Positions 16,969 through 24,152 of a stretch of DNA of 64,000 nucleotides are shown one piece after another. The notes under the pieces are model-generated. The model saw nothing but the letters and a program-made list of their open reading frames with translations, did no database searches and was not told where the DNA came from. The first letter of the stretch is position 1, and the number at the start of each line of letters is the position of its first letter. Location of the stretch: assembly GCF_016863135.1 (NCBI RefSeq), contig NZ_BOOH01000028.1:1-64000 (forward strand). Direction: 5' to 3'. The translations under genes were made by a program, and so were the position numbers. Origin of the DNA: Planobispora longispora (GTDB lineage Bacteria; Actinomycetota; Actinomycetes; Streptosporangiales; Streptosporangiaceae).

Positions 16969-17943
16969 TCAGGCGTCGTGAGGCAGCGCTCCGGGCCGCC
17001 GACGGAGCCGTGTCACCCACCGCCCGTGGGGACCCATCGCTCGGCCGGCGACGCGGGTCGCGGACACCTCGGCGCCGGGCTCCTCCGCGGCTCTGGCCGC
17101 CGCGAGGTAGATCGACTCACCGCGCGCGGGCCGGGGCTCTGGCCACAGCTCCAGCGCGGTGCACACAGACGGTAGCACCGCGTAAGCGGCTTGTAGGTAG
17201 CCTCGGCGAGATGGGTGGTAACGGTCTGGTCCGAACATCTCGCCCGGATTTGCGGCGAATTCTGGTCCGAGAAGGTCCGCGAACGCCACCGTCCGCCCGC
17301 CCGCCTCCACGACCGCGACGGTCTGCGCGGCGGCGAGCTCCCGGCTCCAGCGGCGGGCCACCCAGCGCAGCGGCTGCGCCAGCGGGCGGACCGTGCCGAG
17401 ATCCGGGCAGGTGCCCACGACCACCTCGGCTCCGGCCTCGCGCAGCCGCCGCACGGCCTTCTGCAGGTGCCGTACGGCCTGCGCCGGAAACGTCTGGGTG
17501 GTGATGTCGTTGCTGCCGATGAAGATGACCGCGATCTCCGGGTTCGCGTTGAGCGCCCGGTCGACCTGCTCGCCGAGCTCGGCGGAGGCCGCCCCCGAGA
17601 CGCCGACCGCGACGAGCCGGACCGGCCGCTCGGCCACGGCCGCCAGGCCGCACGCGATGAGCACGCCGGGAGTGTCGGCCGGGTCGGTCATGCCCAGGCC
17701 GATCGAGGTGGAGTCGCCCAGCATGGCCAGGCGGATCGGCTCGCCCGCGAAGTCGCCGTAGACCCCGTCGGAGGGCGGGCCGTCCAGGCCGTGCGGACGG
17801 CCGATGACCCGGCGGGCCAGGATGCCCTGGGCGTACAGGAGCCCGTACGTCGCCACGCCGAGGGCGGTGAGACCGCCTCCCCCCACCGCCGCGGTGGCCG
17901 CGATGCGCCGGGCGGCCCGCGCCACCCCCGGTGTCCAGATCAC
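16969..17943 (-). CDS. SGNH/GDSL-family hydrolase, membrane-anchored
   Basis: 324 aa. An N-terminal membrane segment (about 17-37) anchors a catalytic domain. Block I is LAMLGDSTSIGLGM (nucleophile Ser, about residue 79). Block III is IFIGSNDITT, and block V is DRYHPSRRGY with the Asp/His pair. The family contains lipases, acyl esterases and cell-wall deacetylases; the substrate is unknown. The start is GTG 17943 with AGGGAAGAG upstream. It may form an operon with the downstream PQQ-like lipoprotein. Confidence 0.85.
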   Translation of the reverse strand: MIWTPGVARAARRIAATAAVGGGGLTALGVATYGLLYAQGILARRVIGRPHGLDGPPSDGVYGDFAGEPIRLAMLGDSTSIGLGMTDPADTPGVLIACGLAAVAERPVRLVAVGVSGAASAELGEQVDRALNANPEIAVIFIGSNDITTQTFPAQAVRHLQKAVRRLREAGAEVVVGTCPDLGTVRPLAQPLRWVARRWSRELAAAQTVAVVEAGGRTVAFADLLGPEFAANPGEMFGPDRYHPSRRGYLQAAYAVLPSVCTALELWPEPRPARGESIYLAAARAAEEPGAEVSATRVAGRAMGPHGRWVTRLRRRPGALPHDA

Positions 17944-18132
17944 AGCACATTCTCTTCCCTGATCGTCCTGGGATTCACCTGCGCACCTGCGGCGGTGCGG
18001 TCCAGCGGTCGCGCGGTACGGCTCAGCGGTAGCTTTGGGTGGAAAACCGGCCGCGTCCCGTCACCCCCTGGGGACCGGCCTCCCACACGACAAGCCGACC
18101 CCGGCTTTTGGCAATTCGAGGTGATCATCACG

Positions 18133-19503
18133 ATGCGCGTGTACGACTCGCTCGTGGAGCTGATGGGCAACACCCCGCTCGTACGGCTGCACAAGGTGAC
18201 GGCGGGTCTGCCCGCCCAGGTGCTCGCCAAGGTCGAGTACTTCAATCCCGGCGGCTCGGTGAAGGACCGGATCGCGGTACGCATGATCGACGCCGCGGAG
18301 AAGTCCGGCGAGCTCCGGCCCGGGGGGACGATCGTCGAGCCCACCTCGGGCAACACCGGCGTGGGCCTGGCCATCGTGGCCCAGCAGCGCGGGTACAAGT
18401 GCCTGTTCGTGGTGCCGGACAAGGTGGCCCAGGACAAGATCGCGGTGCTGCGGGCCTACGGCGCCGAGGTCGTGGTCTGCCCGACCGCCGTCTCGCCCGA
18501 CCACCCGAACTCCTACTACTCGGTCTCCGACCGGCTGGCCAGGGAGGTTCCCAACGCCTGGAAGCCGGACCAGTACTCCAACCCGAACAACCCCGACAGC
18601 CACTACCACTCCACCGGGCCGGAGATCTGGGAGCAGACCGGGGGACGGATCACCCACTTCGTCGCGGGCGTCGGCACCGGCGGCACGATCAGCGGCGCCG
18701 GCCGCTACCTCAAGGAGGTCTCCGGCGGCCGGGTGAAGGTCATCGGCGCCGACCCCGAGGGCTCGGTCTACTCCGGCGGCAGCGGCCGGCCGTACCTGGT
18801 GGAGGGCGTCGGCGAGGACATCTGGCCGGCCACCTACGACACCACGATCTGCGACGAGATCATCGCGGTCTCCGACAAGGACTCCTTCGGCATGACCCGG
18901 CGGCTGGCGCGCGAGGAGGCCCTGCTGGTGGGCGGCTCCTGCGGCATGGCCGCGGTCGCGGCCCTGCGCGTGGCCAGGCAGGCCGGGCCGGACGACGTGG
19001 TCGTGGTCCTGCTGCCCGACGGCGGCCGCGGCTACCTGTCGAAGATCTTCAACGACGAGTGGATGGCCGACTACGGCTTCCTGACGACCTCCTCCGAGGA
19101 GGGCCTGGTCAAGGACGTGCTGAGCGGCAAGGGCTCCGGCCTGCCGGAGTTCGTGCACACCCACCCGCACGAGTCGGTGGAGACCGCCATCTCCATCATG
19201 CGGGAGTACGGCGTCTCGCAGCTGCCGGTGATGAAGGAGGAGCCGCCGGTCATGGCCGCCGAGGTGGTCGGCTCGATCGTGGAGCGCGACCTGCTCGACG
19301 CCCTCTACCGCGGCCGCGTGCGCCCGCAGGACCCGCTGGCCGACCACATGTCCCAGCCGCTGCCCATGATCGGCTCCGGCGAGCCCATCTCCCACGCGGT
19401 CGAGGCCCTGGAGAAGGCCGACGCCGCCGTGGTCCTCGACGACGGCAAGCCCGTGGGCCTGCTCACCCGCCAGGACCTGCTGGCCTTCCTGGCGAACCGC
19501 TGA
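18133..19503 (+). CDS. cbs: Cystathionine beta-synthase
   Basis: 456 aa. PLP enzyme joining serine (or O-acetylserine) and homocysteine to cystathionine. The PLP Lys lies in NPGGSVKDR (about residue 44); the substrate loop is TSGNTG, and the phosphate-binding loop is GVGTGGTISGAG. A C-terminal pair of CBS domains (about 335-456, with VSQLPVM and AAVVLDDGKPVGLLTRQDLLAFL) resembles the regulatory module of this family. The GAGGTG preceding ATG 18133 fixes the start; the long open frame before it is not coding. With metB at 21.2 kb it supports transsulfuration. Confidence 0.92.
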   Translation: MRVYDSLVELMGNTPLVRLHKVTAGLPAQVLAKVEYFNPGGSVKDRIAVRMIDAAEKSGELRPGGTIVEPTSGNTGVGLAIVAQQRGYKCLFVVPDKVAQDKIAVLRAYGAEVVVCPTAVSPDHPNSYYSVSDRLAREVPNAWKPDQYSNPNNPDSHYHSTGPEIWEQTGGRITHFVAGVGTGGTISGAGRYLKEVSGGRVKVIGADPEGSVYSGGSGRPYLVEGVGEDIWPATYDTTICDEIIAVSDKDSFGMTRRLAREEALLVGGSCGMAAVAALRVARQAGPDDVVVVLLPDGGRGYLSKIFNDEWMADYGFLTTSSEEGLVKDVLSGKGSGLPEFVHTHPHESVETAISIMREYGVSQLPVMKEEPPVMAAEVVGSIVERDLLDALYRGRVRPQDPLADHMSQPLPMIGSGEPISHAVEALEKADAAVVLDDGKPVGLLTRQDLLAFLANR

Positions 19504-19508
19504 CCCGC

Positions 19509-19547
19509 GAGGCGCCCCCTCGCCCGGGACCCGCGAGGGGGCGCCTC
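19509..19547. terminator. Bidirectional hairpin between convergent cbs and histidine kinase genes
   Basis: Perfect 15-bp GC-rich stem (19509-19523 with 19533-19547), 9-nt loop, directly between two convergent stop codons. Confidence 0.8.
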
Positions 19548-19556
19548 TCCCGGTTG

Positions 19557-20738
19557 TCAGCCCCCGAGCCGCGACGCGTCAGTGTCGCCATGGACAGGGA
19601 GTTCGGCGAGGACCTCCCAGGCGCCCTGCGGGGTGAGCCCCGCGTAGAGACGGCCGCCGAGCGCCTCGACGCGCTCGGCCATGCCGACCAGGCCGAAACC
19701 GCCGCCGAGGCCGGAGACCCTGGAGTCGGCGGCCGAGCCGTAGTTGCGCACGCGCAGCCGTACGCACGGGCCTGCCAGCCGCAGTTCGGCCTCCACCCAG
19801 GCGGTGCCCGGGGCGTGGCGGCGCACGTTCGTCAGGGACTCCTGCAGGACCCGGTGGAGGGTGGTCAGCACCTCGGGGGCCAGGGTGTCGTCGCTGACGC
19901 CCTGGCCGACCTCGAAGGCCACCTTCGGGCCGCCGGCCGAGAAGCGCTCCACGAGCGCGCGCATGTCCGCCAGCCTGGTGCCGGGGGTGCGGGCGGCGTC
20001 GTCCTCGGCGCGCAGGACGCTGACCAGGCGGCGCATCGAGGTCAGCGCGTCGGCCCCGGCCCCGGCGATCGCGTCGAGCGCGGGCAGGACGGCCTCGGGT
20101 TTCTGCTCGGCGACGACCCGGGCGGCCTGGGCCTGGACGACGATCCCGGTGATGTGGTGGGCGACCAGGTCGTGCAGCTCCCTGGCGAGCTCCAGGCGTT
20201 CGGACCGCCGTACCGAGTGCACGGCCTCCTTGCGGCGCTCCAGCTGGAAACGCAGGTAGGCGCCGACGCCCGCCGCGACGGACCAGCCGACGAACAGCAG
20301 GAAGCCCCCGGCCAGCGAGGCGTCGTCCTGTCCGGTCCGTCCCGCCGACGCCTCCAGCACCACCATCGAGGCCAGCGCGAACACCACGGCGTTCCTGATC
20401 GGCTCGATCCAGCGCAGTCCGCCGATGGTGAGGATGAGCAGCGATCCCGTCTCGGCGAACCCGGGGAGGCCGCCGTCCTTGACGATCCCGATGGCGAGGC
20501 TGGCCGTGAACGACAGCGCCAGCAGGATCACGAAGGGCCGGATCCGGCTGCGCTGCCGCCGCCACACCGCGTAGATCCCGTAGGCCCCGCAGACGGGGGA
20601 GAGGAACTGGGGGCCGTAGGAGGCCGTCACCGCGATCGCGATGTCGAACAGGAGCAGCAGCCCGAGCCAGCACAGCAGGGCGATCTCGCTGAGCCGCTGG
20701 ATCCAGTAGACGAGCCGGTTGCTTTCCCCCACGGGCAT
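19557..20738 (-). CDS. Orphan sensor histidine kinase (NarL-partner type, HisKA_3)
   Basis: 393 aa. About five to six membrane segments span residues 10-160. A HisKA_3 domain follows with the phospho-acceptor in ELARELHDLVAHHITGIVVQ. A degenerate HATPase domain has the N-box-like LQESLTNVRRHAPG and a GGGFGLVGMAERVEALGGRL ending. This class normally partners NarL/FixJ regulators, but none is next to it. The start is uncertain: ATG 20738 or in-frame ATG 20768; neither has a strong ribosome binding site. It converges with cbs. Confidence 0.85.
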   Translation of the reverse strand: MPVGESNRLVYWIQRLSEIALLCWLGLLLLFDIAIAVTASYGPQFLSPVCGAYGIYAVWRRQRSRIRPFVILLALSFTASLAIGIVKDGGLPGFAETGSLLILTIGGLRWIEPIRNAVVFALASMVVLEASAGRTGQDDASLAGGFLLFVGWSVAAGVGAYLRFQLERRKEAVHSVRRSERLELARELHDLVAHHITGIVVQAQAARVVAEQKPEAVLPALDAIAGAGADALTSMRRLVSVLRAEDDAARTPGTRLADMRALVERFSAGGPKVAFEVGQGVSDDTLAPEVLTTLHRVLQESLTNVRRHAPGTAWVEAELRLAGPCVRLRVRNYGSAADSRVSGLGGGFGLVGMAERVEALGGRLYAGLTPQGAWEVLAELPVHGDTDASRLGG

Positions 20739-20871
20739 CGAGCCTAGTCCCGGTGGCTGATGCGGCATATCAACCGTTTGGACGAGCTCTGTCCCGGCGA
20801 ACCGGTCCTTCAGCGGAGGTGCGGCGACGCCCCCGGGACCGATGCTTGAGAGGTCGAAGGGGGAAGAGGAA

Positions 20872-21087
20872 ATGACTGTCATCGGGATCGTGCTGCTGGG
20901 CCTCGGGCTCGTCGTCGTGTTGTCGCTGGTGATCGCCGACCCGGTCCTGCTCTCGCGGATCAACGGGGAGCCCGCCGAGGGCGGCAGGGGCCGCCACATC
21001 AAGGCGCCGCGCGTCACCGGCGGGGACGCCGACGTGGTCTCGCTCCGGCCGCGTCCCGCGGACGGCTGGGAGTCACGGGCCGCCTAG
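20872..21087 (+). CDS. Small single-span membrane protein
   Basis: 71 aa. One hydrophobic helix (about 2-22) is followed by a basic/polar soluble tail with no recognised domain. GGGAAGAGGAA directly before ATG 20872 is a good ribosome binding site, which I prefer to the upstream in-frame ATG at 20842. It is transcribed away from the histidine kinase gene. Function unknown. Confidence 0.6.
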   Translation: MTVIGIVLLGLGLVVVLSLVIADPVLLSRINGEPAEGGRGRHIKAPRVTGGDADVVSLRPRPADGWESRAA

Positions 21088-21092
21088 CCCTC

Positions 21093-21157
21093 CCGCGCCG
21101 CACGGACGGCGGGAGCCGCCTGGTCTCCGCCGCGCCGGACGGGACGGCGGGAGCCGC
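21093..21157. repeat. Imperfect 27/28-bp direct repeat between a small ORF and metB
   Basis: 21093-21119 and 21130-21157 share CCGCGCCG then GACGGCGGGAGCCGC, differing by a few bases. The copies follow the stop of the small membrane protein gene. Confidence 0.65.
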
Positions 21158-21213
21158 GTGCCGCCCGCCCTCCGTACACGGCCCGGGCGCCGGGGCGGAG
21201 TAGCGTGGGCCGT

Positions 21214-22353
21214 ATGAATGAAGGATTCGAGACCCTGGCCATCCACGCCGGTCAGGAGGCCGACCCCCAGACCGGGGCCGTCGTGCCGCCGATCTACGCG
21301 GTGTCCACGTACAAGCAGGACGGCGTGGGCGGGCTGCGCTCCGGATACGAATACAGCCGGTCGGCCAACCCGACCAGGACCGCCCTGGAGGAGGCCATGG
21401 CGGCCGTCGAGGGCGGCGTGCGCGGCCTGGCCTTCGCCTCGGGGCTGGCGGCCGAGGACGCCCTGCTGCGTGCGGTCTGCAAGCCGGGCGACCACGTGAT
21501 CATTCCGAACGACGCCTACGGCGGCACCTACCGGCTCTTCGCCAAGGTGAACGAGCGCTGGGGGCTGCACTACGACCCGGTGGCGCTGGACGACCTGAGC
21601 GCGGTGGCGGCCGCCATCACGCAGAAGACGAAGATCGTCTGGGTTGAGACGCCCACCAACCCGCTGCTCGGCGTCTCCGACATCGCCGCCCTGGCCGAGC
21701 TCGCCCACGACTGCGGCGCGCTGCTGGTGGTGGACAACACCTTCGCCTCGCCGTACCTCCAGCAGCCGCTGGCGCTGGGCGCGGACATCGTCGTCCACTC
21801 CACCACGAAGTACGTCGGCGGCCACTCCGACGTGGTCGGCGGCGCGCTCGTCGCCAAGGACCCCGAGCTGGGCGAGCGGCTCGCCTACCACCAGAACGCG
21901 ATGGGCGCGGTGGCCGGCCCGTTCGACGCCTGGCTGACGCTGCGCGGCCTCAAGACGCTCGCGGTGCGCATGGATCGCCACTGCGACAACGCCGAGCGGG
22001 TGGTCGACCTCCTGCTCGCCCACCCCAAGGTGACCTCGGTGCTCTACCCGGGCCTGCCCGAGCACCCCGGCCACGAGGTGGCGGCCAAGCAGATGAAGCG
22101 CTTCGGCGGCATGGTCTCCTTCCGGGTCGCGGGGGGCGAGGCCGAGGCGGTGGAGATCTGCAACCGCGCCAAGCTGTTCACGCTGGGCGAGTCGCTCGGC
22201 GGCGTGGAGTCGCTGATCGAGCACCCCGGCCGGATGACCCACGCCTCCGCGGCCGGGTCCCCGCTGGAGGTCCCCGGCGACCTGGTGCGTCTCTCGGTCG
22301 GCATCGAGACCGTCGACGACCTCCTGGCCGACCTCACCCAAGCCCTGGGATAG
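21214..22353 (+). CDS. metB: Cystathionine gamma-synthase (or gamma-lyase)
   Basis: 379 aa PLP enzyme of the Cys/Met metabolism family. The N-terminus is FETLAIHAGQEADPQTGAVVPPIY and the tyrosine-bearing S-x-Y-E-Y-S-R-S-x-N-P-T-R is present. The PLP Lys lies in VVHSTTKYVGGHSDVVGG (about residue 198). The C-terminus has the SLGGVESLIEHPGRMTH motif. It converts O-acyl-homoserine plus Cys to cystathionine, or the reverse split. Synthase and lyase cannot be separated from sequence alone. The ATG at 21214 is preferred to GTG 21205. It is paired functionally with cbs. Confidence 0.9.
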   Translation: MNEGFETLAIHAGQEADPQTGAVVPPIYAVSTYKQDGVGGLRSGYEYSRSANPTRTALEEAMAAVEGGVRGLAFASGLAAEDALLRAVCKPGDHVIIPNDAYGGTYRLFAKVNERWGLHYDPVALDDLSAVAAAITQKTKIVWVETPTNPLLGVSDIAALAELAHDCGALLVVDNTFASPYLQQPLALGADIVVHSTTKYVGGHSDVVGGALVAKDPELGERLAYHQNAMGAVAGPFDAWLTLRGLKTLAVRMDRHCDNAERVVDLLLAHPKVTSVLYPGLPEHPGHEVAAKQMKRFGGMVSFRVAGGEAEAVEICNRAKLFTLGESLGGVESLIEHPGRMTHASAAGSPLEVPGDLVRLSVGIETVDDLLADLTQALG

Positions 22354-22396
22354 GGCCGCTGTATTCACGGCGGCGCTGCGCGTCGCGGCCCGGGGG

Positions 22397-22828
22397 TCAC
22401 GGAGTGGGGTCGCCCCAGACCATCAGCACCAGGATGACCAGCCAGATCACCGAGACCAGCCCGGAGAGCATGGCGATCCGGGCGGTCTGCCCCTTGGCGT
22501 CGTCGCCGTCCGCGTCCTCGTCGCCGAGGGCCCGGATGGCGGTCCGCTGGTCCCGCTCCACGATGAACAGGAGCACGGCGGCGACGATGAACAGCGTCAT
22601 GGAGACCGACAGGTACGGCCTGCCGAGGAACTCCCGGCCGAGCAGCGCGCCGAACAGGAAGACGCCGACGGAGGCGATGGCGTAGGCGCGTGTCGTCCTG
22701 TTCAGATAGCGCAGGACGTCGACGTTGCGGGCGCGGATGAACCGGGGAGTGGAGACGGTCGCGGCGGTGACCGGTCCCAGGGCGAAAATCGCGAAACCGA
22801 TGTGCAGCCAGAGCAGCAGGTCGTTCAT
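22397..22828 (-). CDS. Four-helix membrane protein (DUF2269-like)
   Basis: 143 aa. Hydrophobic helices lie at about 5-25, 48-66, 74-94 and 118-138. The N-terminal LLLWLHIGFAIFALGP fits the DUF2269 start. An acidic loop (GDEDADGDD) lies before the last helix. No function is known. It is followed closely upstream on the same strand (10 bp) by another small membrane-protein gene, so these may be cotranscribed. Confidence 0.65.
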   Translation of the reverse strand: MNDLLLWLHIGFAIFALGPVTAATVSTPRFIRARNVDVLRYLNRTTRAYAIASVGVFLFGALLGREFLGRPYLSVSMTLFIVAAVLLFIVERDQRTAIRALGDEDADGDDAKGQTARIAMLSGLVSVIWLVILVLMVWGDPTP

Positions 22829-22838
22829 GCGCCAGACA

Positions 22839-23144
22839 TTAGCTCCCGGCGATCTCGTCCGGGTACGGCTTGGCGGACCTCGATCGGCCGGGAGTGTCGT
22901 CCATCCCCTCCTCCTGCAGGAGGTGGTGGCAGAGCGGGCACGCGTTCCACGGTCTCGCCCGGCAGAGGCCGTGGTCGACCTTCACGCCGAGGAGGCGCCG
23001 GGCTCCCGCCGTCGTGACGCCGGGAGCCCGGCCGGTGATCGTGGTCCGGTTGTCCTCGACGTGAATGCTGATCGCGACGAGTGTGAGGACGACGAGGAAA
23101 ACGGCGAGCACGGCGCCGCCGACTATCAAAGCCGCTGTCCACAT
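22839..23144 (-). CDS. Small membrane protein with C-terminal Cys/His cluster
   Basis: 101 aa. One N-terminal membrane helix (about 3-26) is followed by a soluble part with CRARPWNACPLCHHLLQEEG, a possible zinc-knuckle (C-x7-C-x2-C-H-H). The start ATG 23144 has GGAGG before it. That Shine-Dalgarno sits at the foot of a perfect 14-bp hairpin (23153-23183). I do not recognise a family. It lies between the DUF2269-like gene and a 42-aa membrane peptide on the same strand. Confidence 0.6.
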   Translation of the reverse strand: MWTAALIVGGAVLAVFLVVLTLVAISIHVEDNRTTITGRAPGVTTAGARRLLGVKVDHGLCRARPWNACPLCHHLLQEEGMDDTPGRSRSAKPYPDEIAGS

Positions 23145-23152
23145 GAGCGCCT

Positions 23153-23183
23153 CCGGGGAAGGCTGGAAACCAGCCTTCCCCGG
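23153..23183 (-). promoter_or_regulatory. Perfect 14-bp hairpin abutting a ribosome binding site
   Basis: 23153-23166 pairs with 23170-23183 around a 3-nt loop. On the reverse-strand transcript its 3' arm ends in CCCCGG and runs straight into the AGG of the Shine-Dalgarno of the 101-aa gene, so it could attenuate transcription or gate translation. Confidence 0.6.
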
Positions 23184-23196
23184 ATATCGCCGTCTT

Positions 23197-23325
23197 TCAA
23201 GACAGGCCGGAACCCTCCCGCTCACGGTCGGGAGTGTCCTGCCGGGTGCGCGGGCGCGAACCCATGATCAGCTCGAACCCCACGATAGCGACGATCATCA
23301 ACGCGATGAGAATGATCGCGATCAT
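23197..23325 (-). CDS. 42-aa membrane peptide
   Basis: ATG 23325 with GGAGGGAGGGAG immediately upstream encodes a peptide with one hydrophobic helix (MIAIILIALMIVAIVGFELI, residues 1-20) and a basic then acidic tail (SRPRTRQDTPDRERE). The strong ribosome binding site and clean helix argue that it is real. It is first in a same-strand series with the next two membrane protein genes, separated from them by the 14-bp hairpin. Function unknown. Confidence 0.6.
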   Translation of the reverse strand: MIAIILIALMIVAIVGFELIMGSRPRTRQDTPDREREGSGLS

Positions 23326-23617
23326 CTGACTCCCTCCCTCCGGGCGGTCGGCGGAAAAACGTTCTCGATAAGAAGGACGGAGGGAACGGGGAATTCGTTG
23401 TCACCGGAGGATTACGTTTCGGGTGACAAATGGATTCGGTGGCTTTGCGAGCATCTCGTCCGTTCTGCTCAGAGCACTGCGGCGGTGTGAGTAGGATCAC
23501 TGGGGAGCTCGTCCCCGTGTGATGGGCCGCCGCCGATCGCAGCGCCGATCGCAGCCGCGGCCGTGCCGGGCGGGCGCCGTGTTCGAGACCGTTCATAAGG
23601 CACAAAGGAGTGCCCGT

Positions 23618-24034
23618 ATGGCCGTGGAGCATGTGGAGCCGTACACCGCCGAGTGGCGGCACCAGCCCGTTTTCTACCTGCGCAGGGTCGCGCAGGTGCT
23701 GGGCGCGGAGGCCGAGACCTGGTGGGACGGCCCGTGCGATCCGAGGGCCGGCACCATCCGCCTGGCCGGCGGGGAGGCCCTGGTGTGGGACGAGGAGAGC
23801 GGCTGGCGCTGGGGGCGTTTCGTCTCCGGCGGCCCGGACGCCTGCACCGTCCTGGCCGGGTCCCGCTATCTCGGCGGCGGCCTGCTGCTCCGCCCCGAGC
23901 GGGTTCCGGCGGCCGTGGCCGAGGCCAGGGCCGGGGTGGGCAACAGCACGGCCTGGCGCCCCTGCTACCGCTCCTACCGGCACTACCGCGACGGCTTCGA
24001 CGTCGCGCTCAACGGCTACATGGCCCACGCCTGA
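23618..24034 (+). CDS. Hypothetical protein, DUF6292-like
   Basis: 138 aa. Tryptophan-rich middle (ALVWDEESGWRWGRFVSGG) and a C-terminal block with RYLGGGLLLRPERVPAAVAEA resemble DUF6292 proteins of streptomycetes and relatives, which have no known function. AAAGGAG upstream supports ATG 23618. It stands alone. Confidence 0.65.
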   Translation: MAVEHVEPYTAEWRHQPVFYLRRVAQVLGAEAETWWDGPCDPRAGTIRLAGGEALVWDEESGWRWGRFVSGGPDACTVLAGSRYLGGGLLLRPERVPAAVAEARAGVGNSTAWRPCYRSYRHYRDGFDVALNGYMAHA

Positions 24035-24104
24035 CCCCACGGGCCCGCTGACCTGACGGGCCCGCTGACCTGACGGGGCCGCGCCCGGACGTCCGGGCGG
24101 CCCC
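24035..24104 (+). terminator. Short tandem repeat plus terminator hairpin
   Basis: After the stop codon, a block of about 19 bp of the type ACGGGCCCGCTGACCTG is present twice in tandem (24047-24080), each copy containing TGA. A strong hairpin follows at 24075-24104 (GGGGCC and GCCCGGAC pairing across a 2-nt bulge). Confidence 0.65.
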
Positions 24105-24152
24105 TTCGCGGAGTCCCGCGCCCGGCGCGCGACCGGCGGGCCCCGGGAGGGC

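Noticed and set aside
18039-20747. 902-codon open frame on the + strand overlapping cbs and the kinase gene
   Set aside because: Shadow of cbs and of the reverse-strand kinase; Arg/Gly/Ala-rich with no domain.
23518-23617. Longer N-terminus for the DUF6292-like gene starting at 23519
   Set aside because: Arg/Gln-rich start without similarity; AAAGGAG right before ATG 23618 fixes the start.
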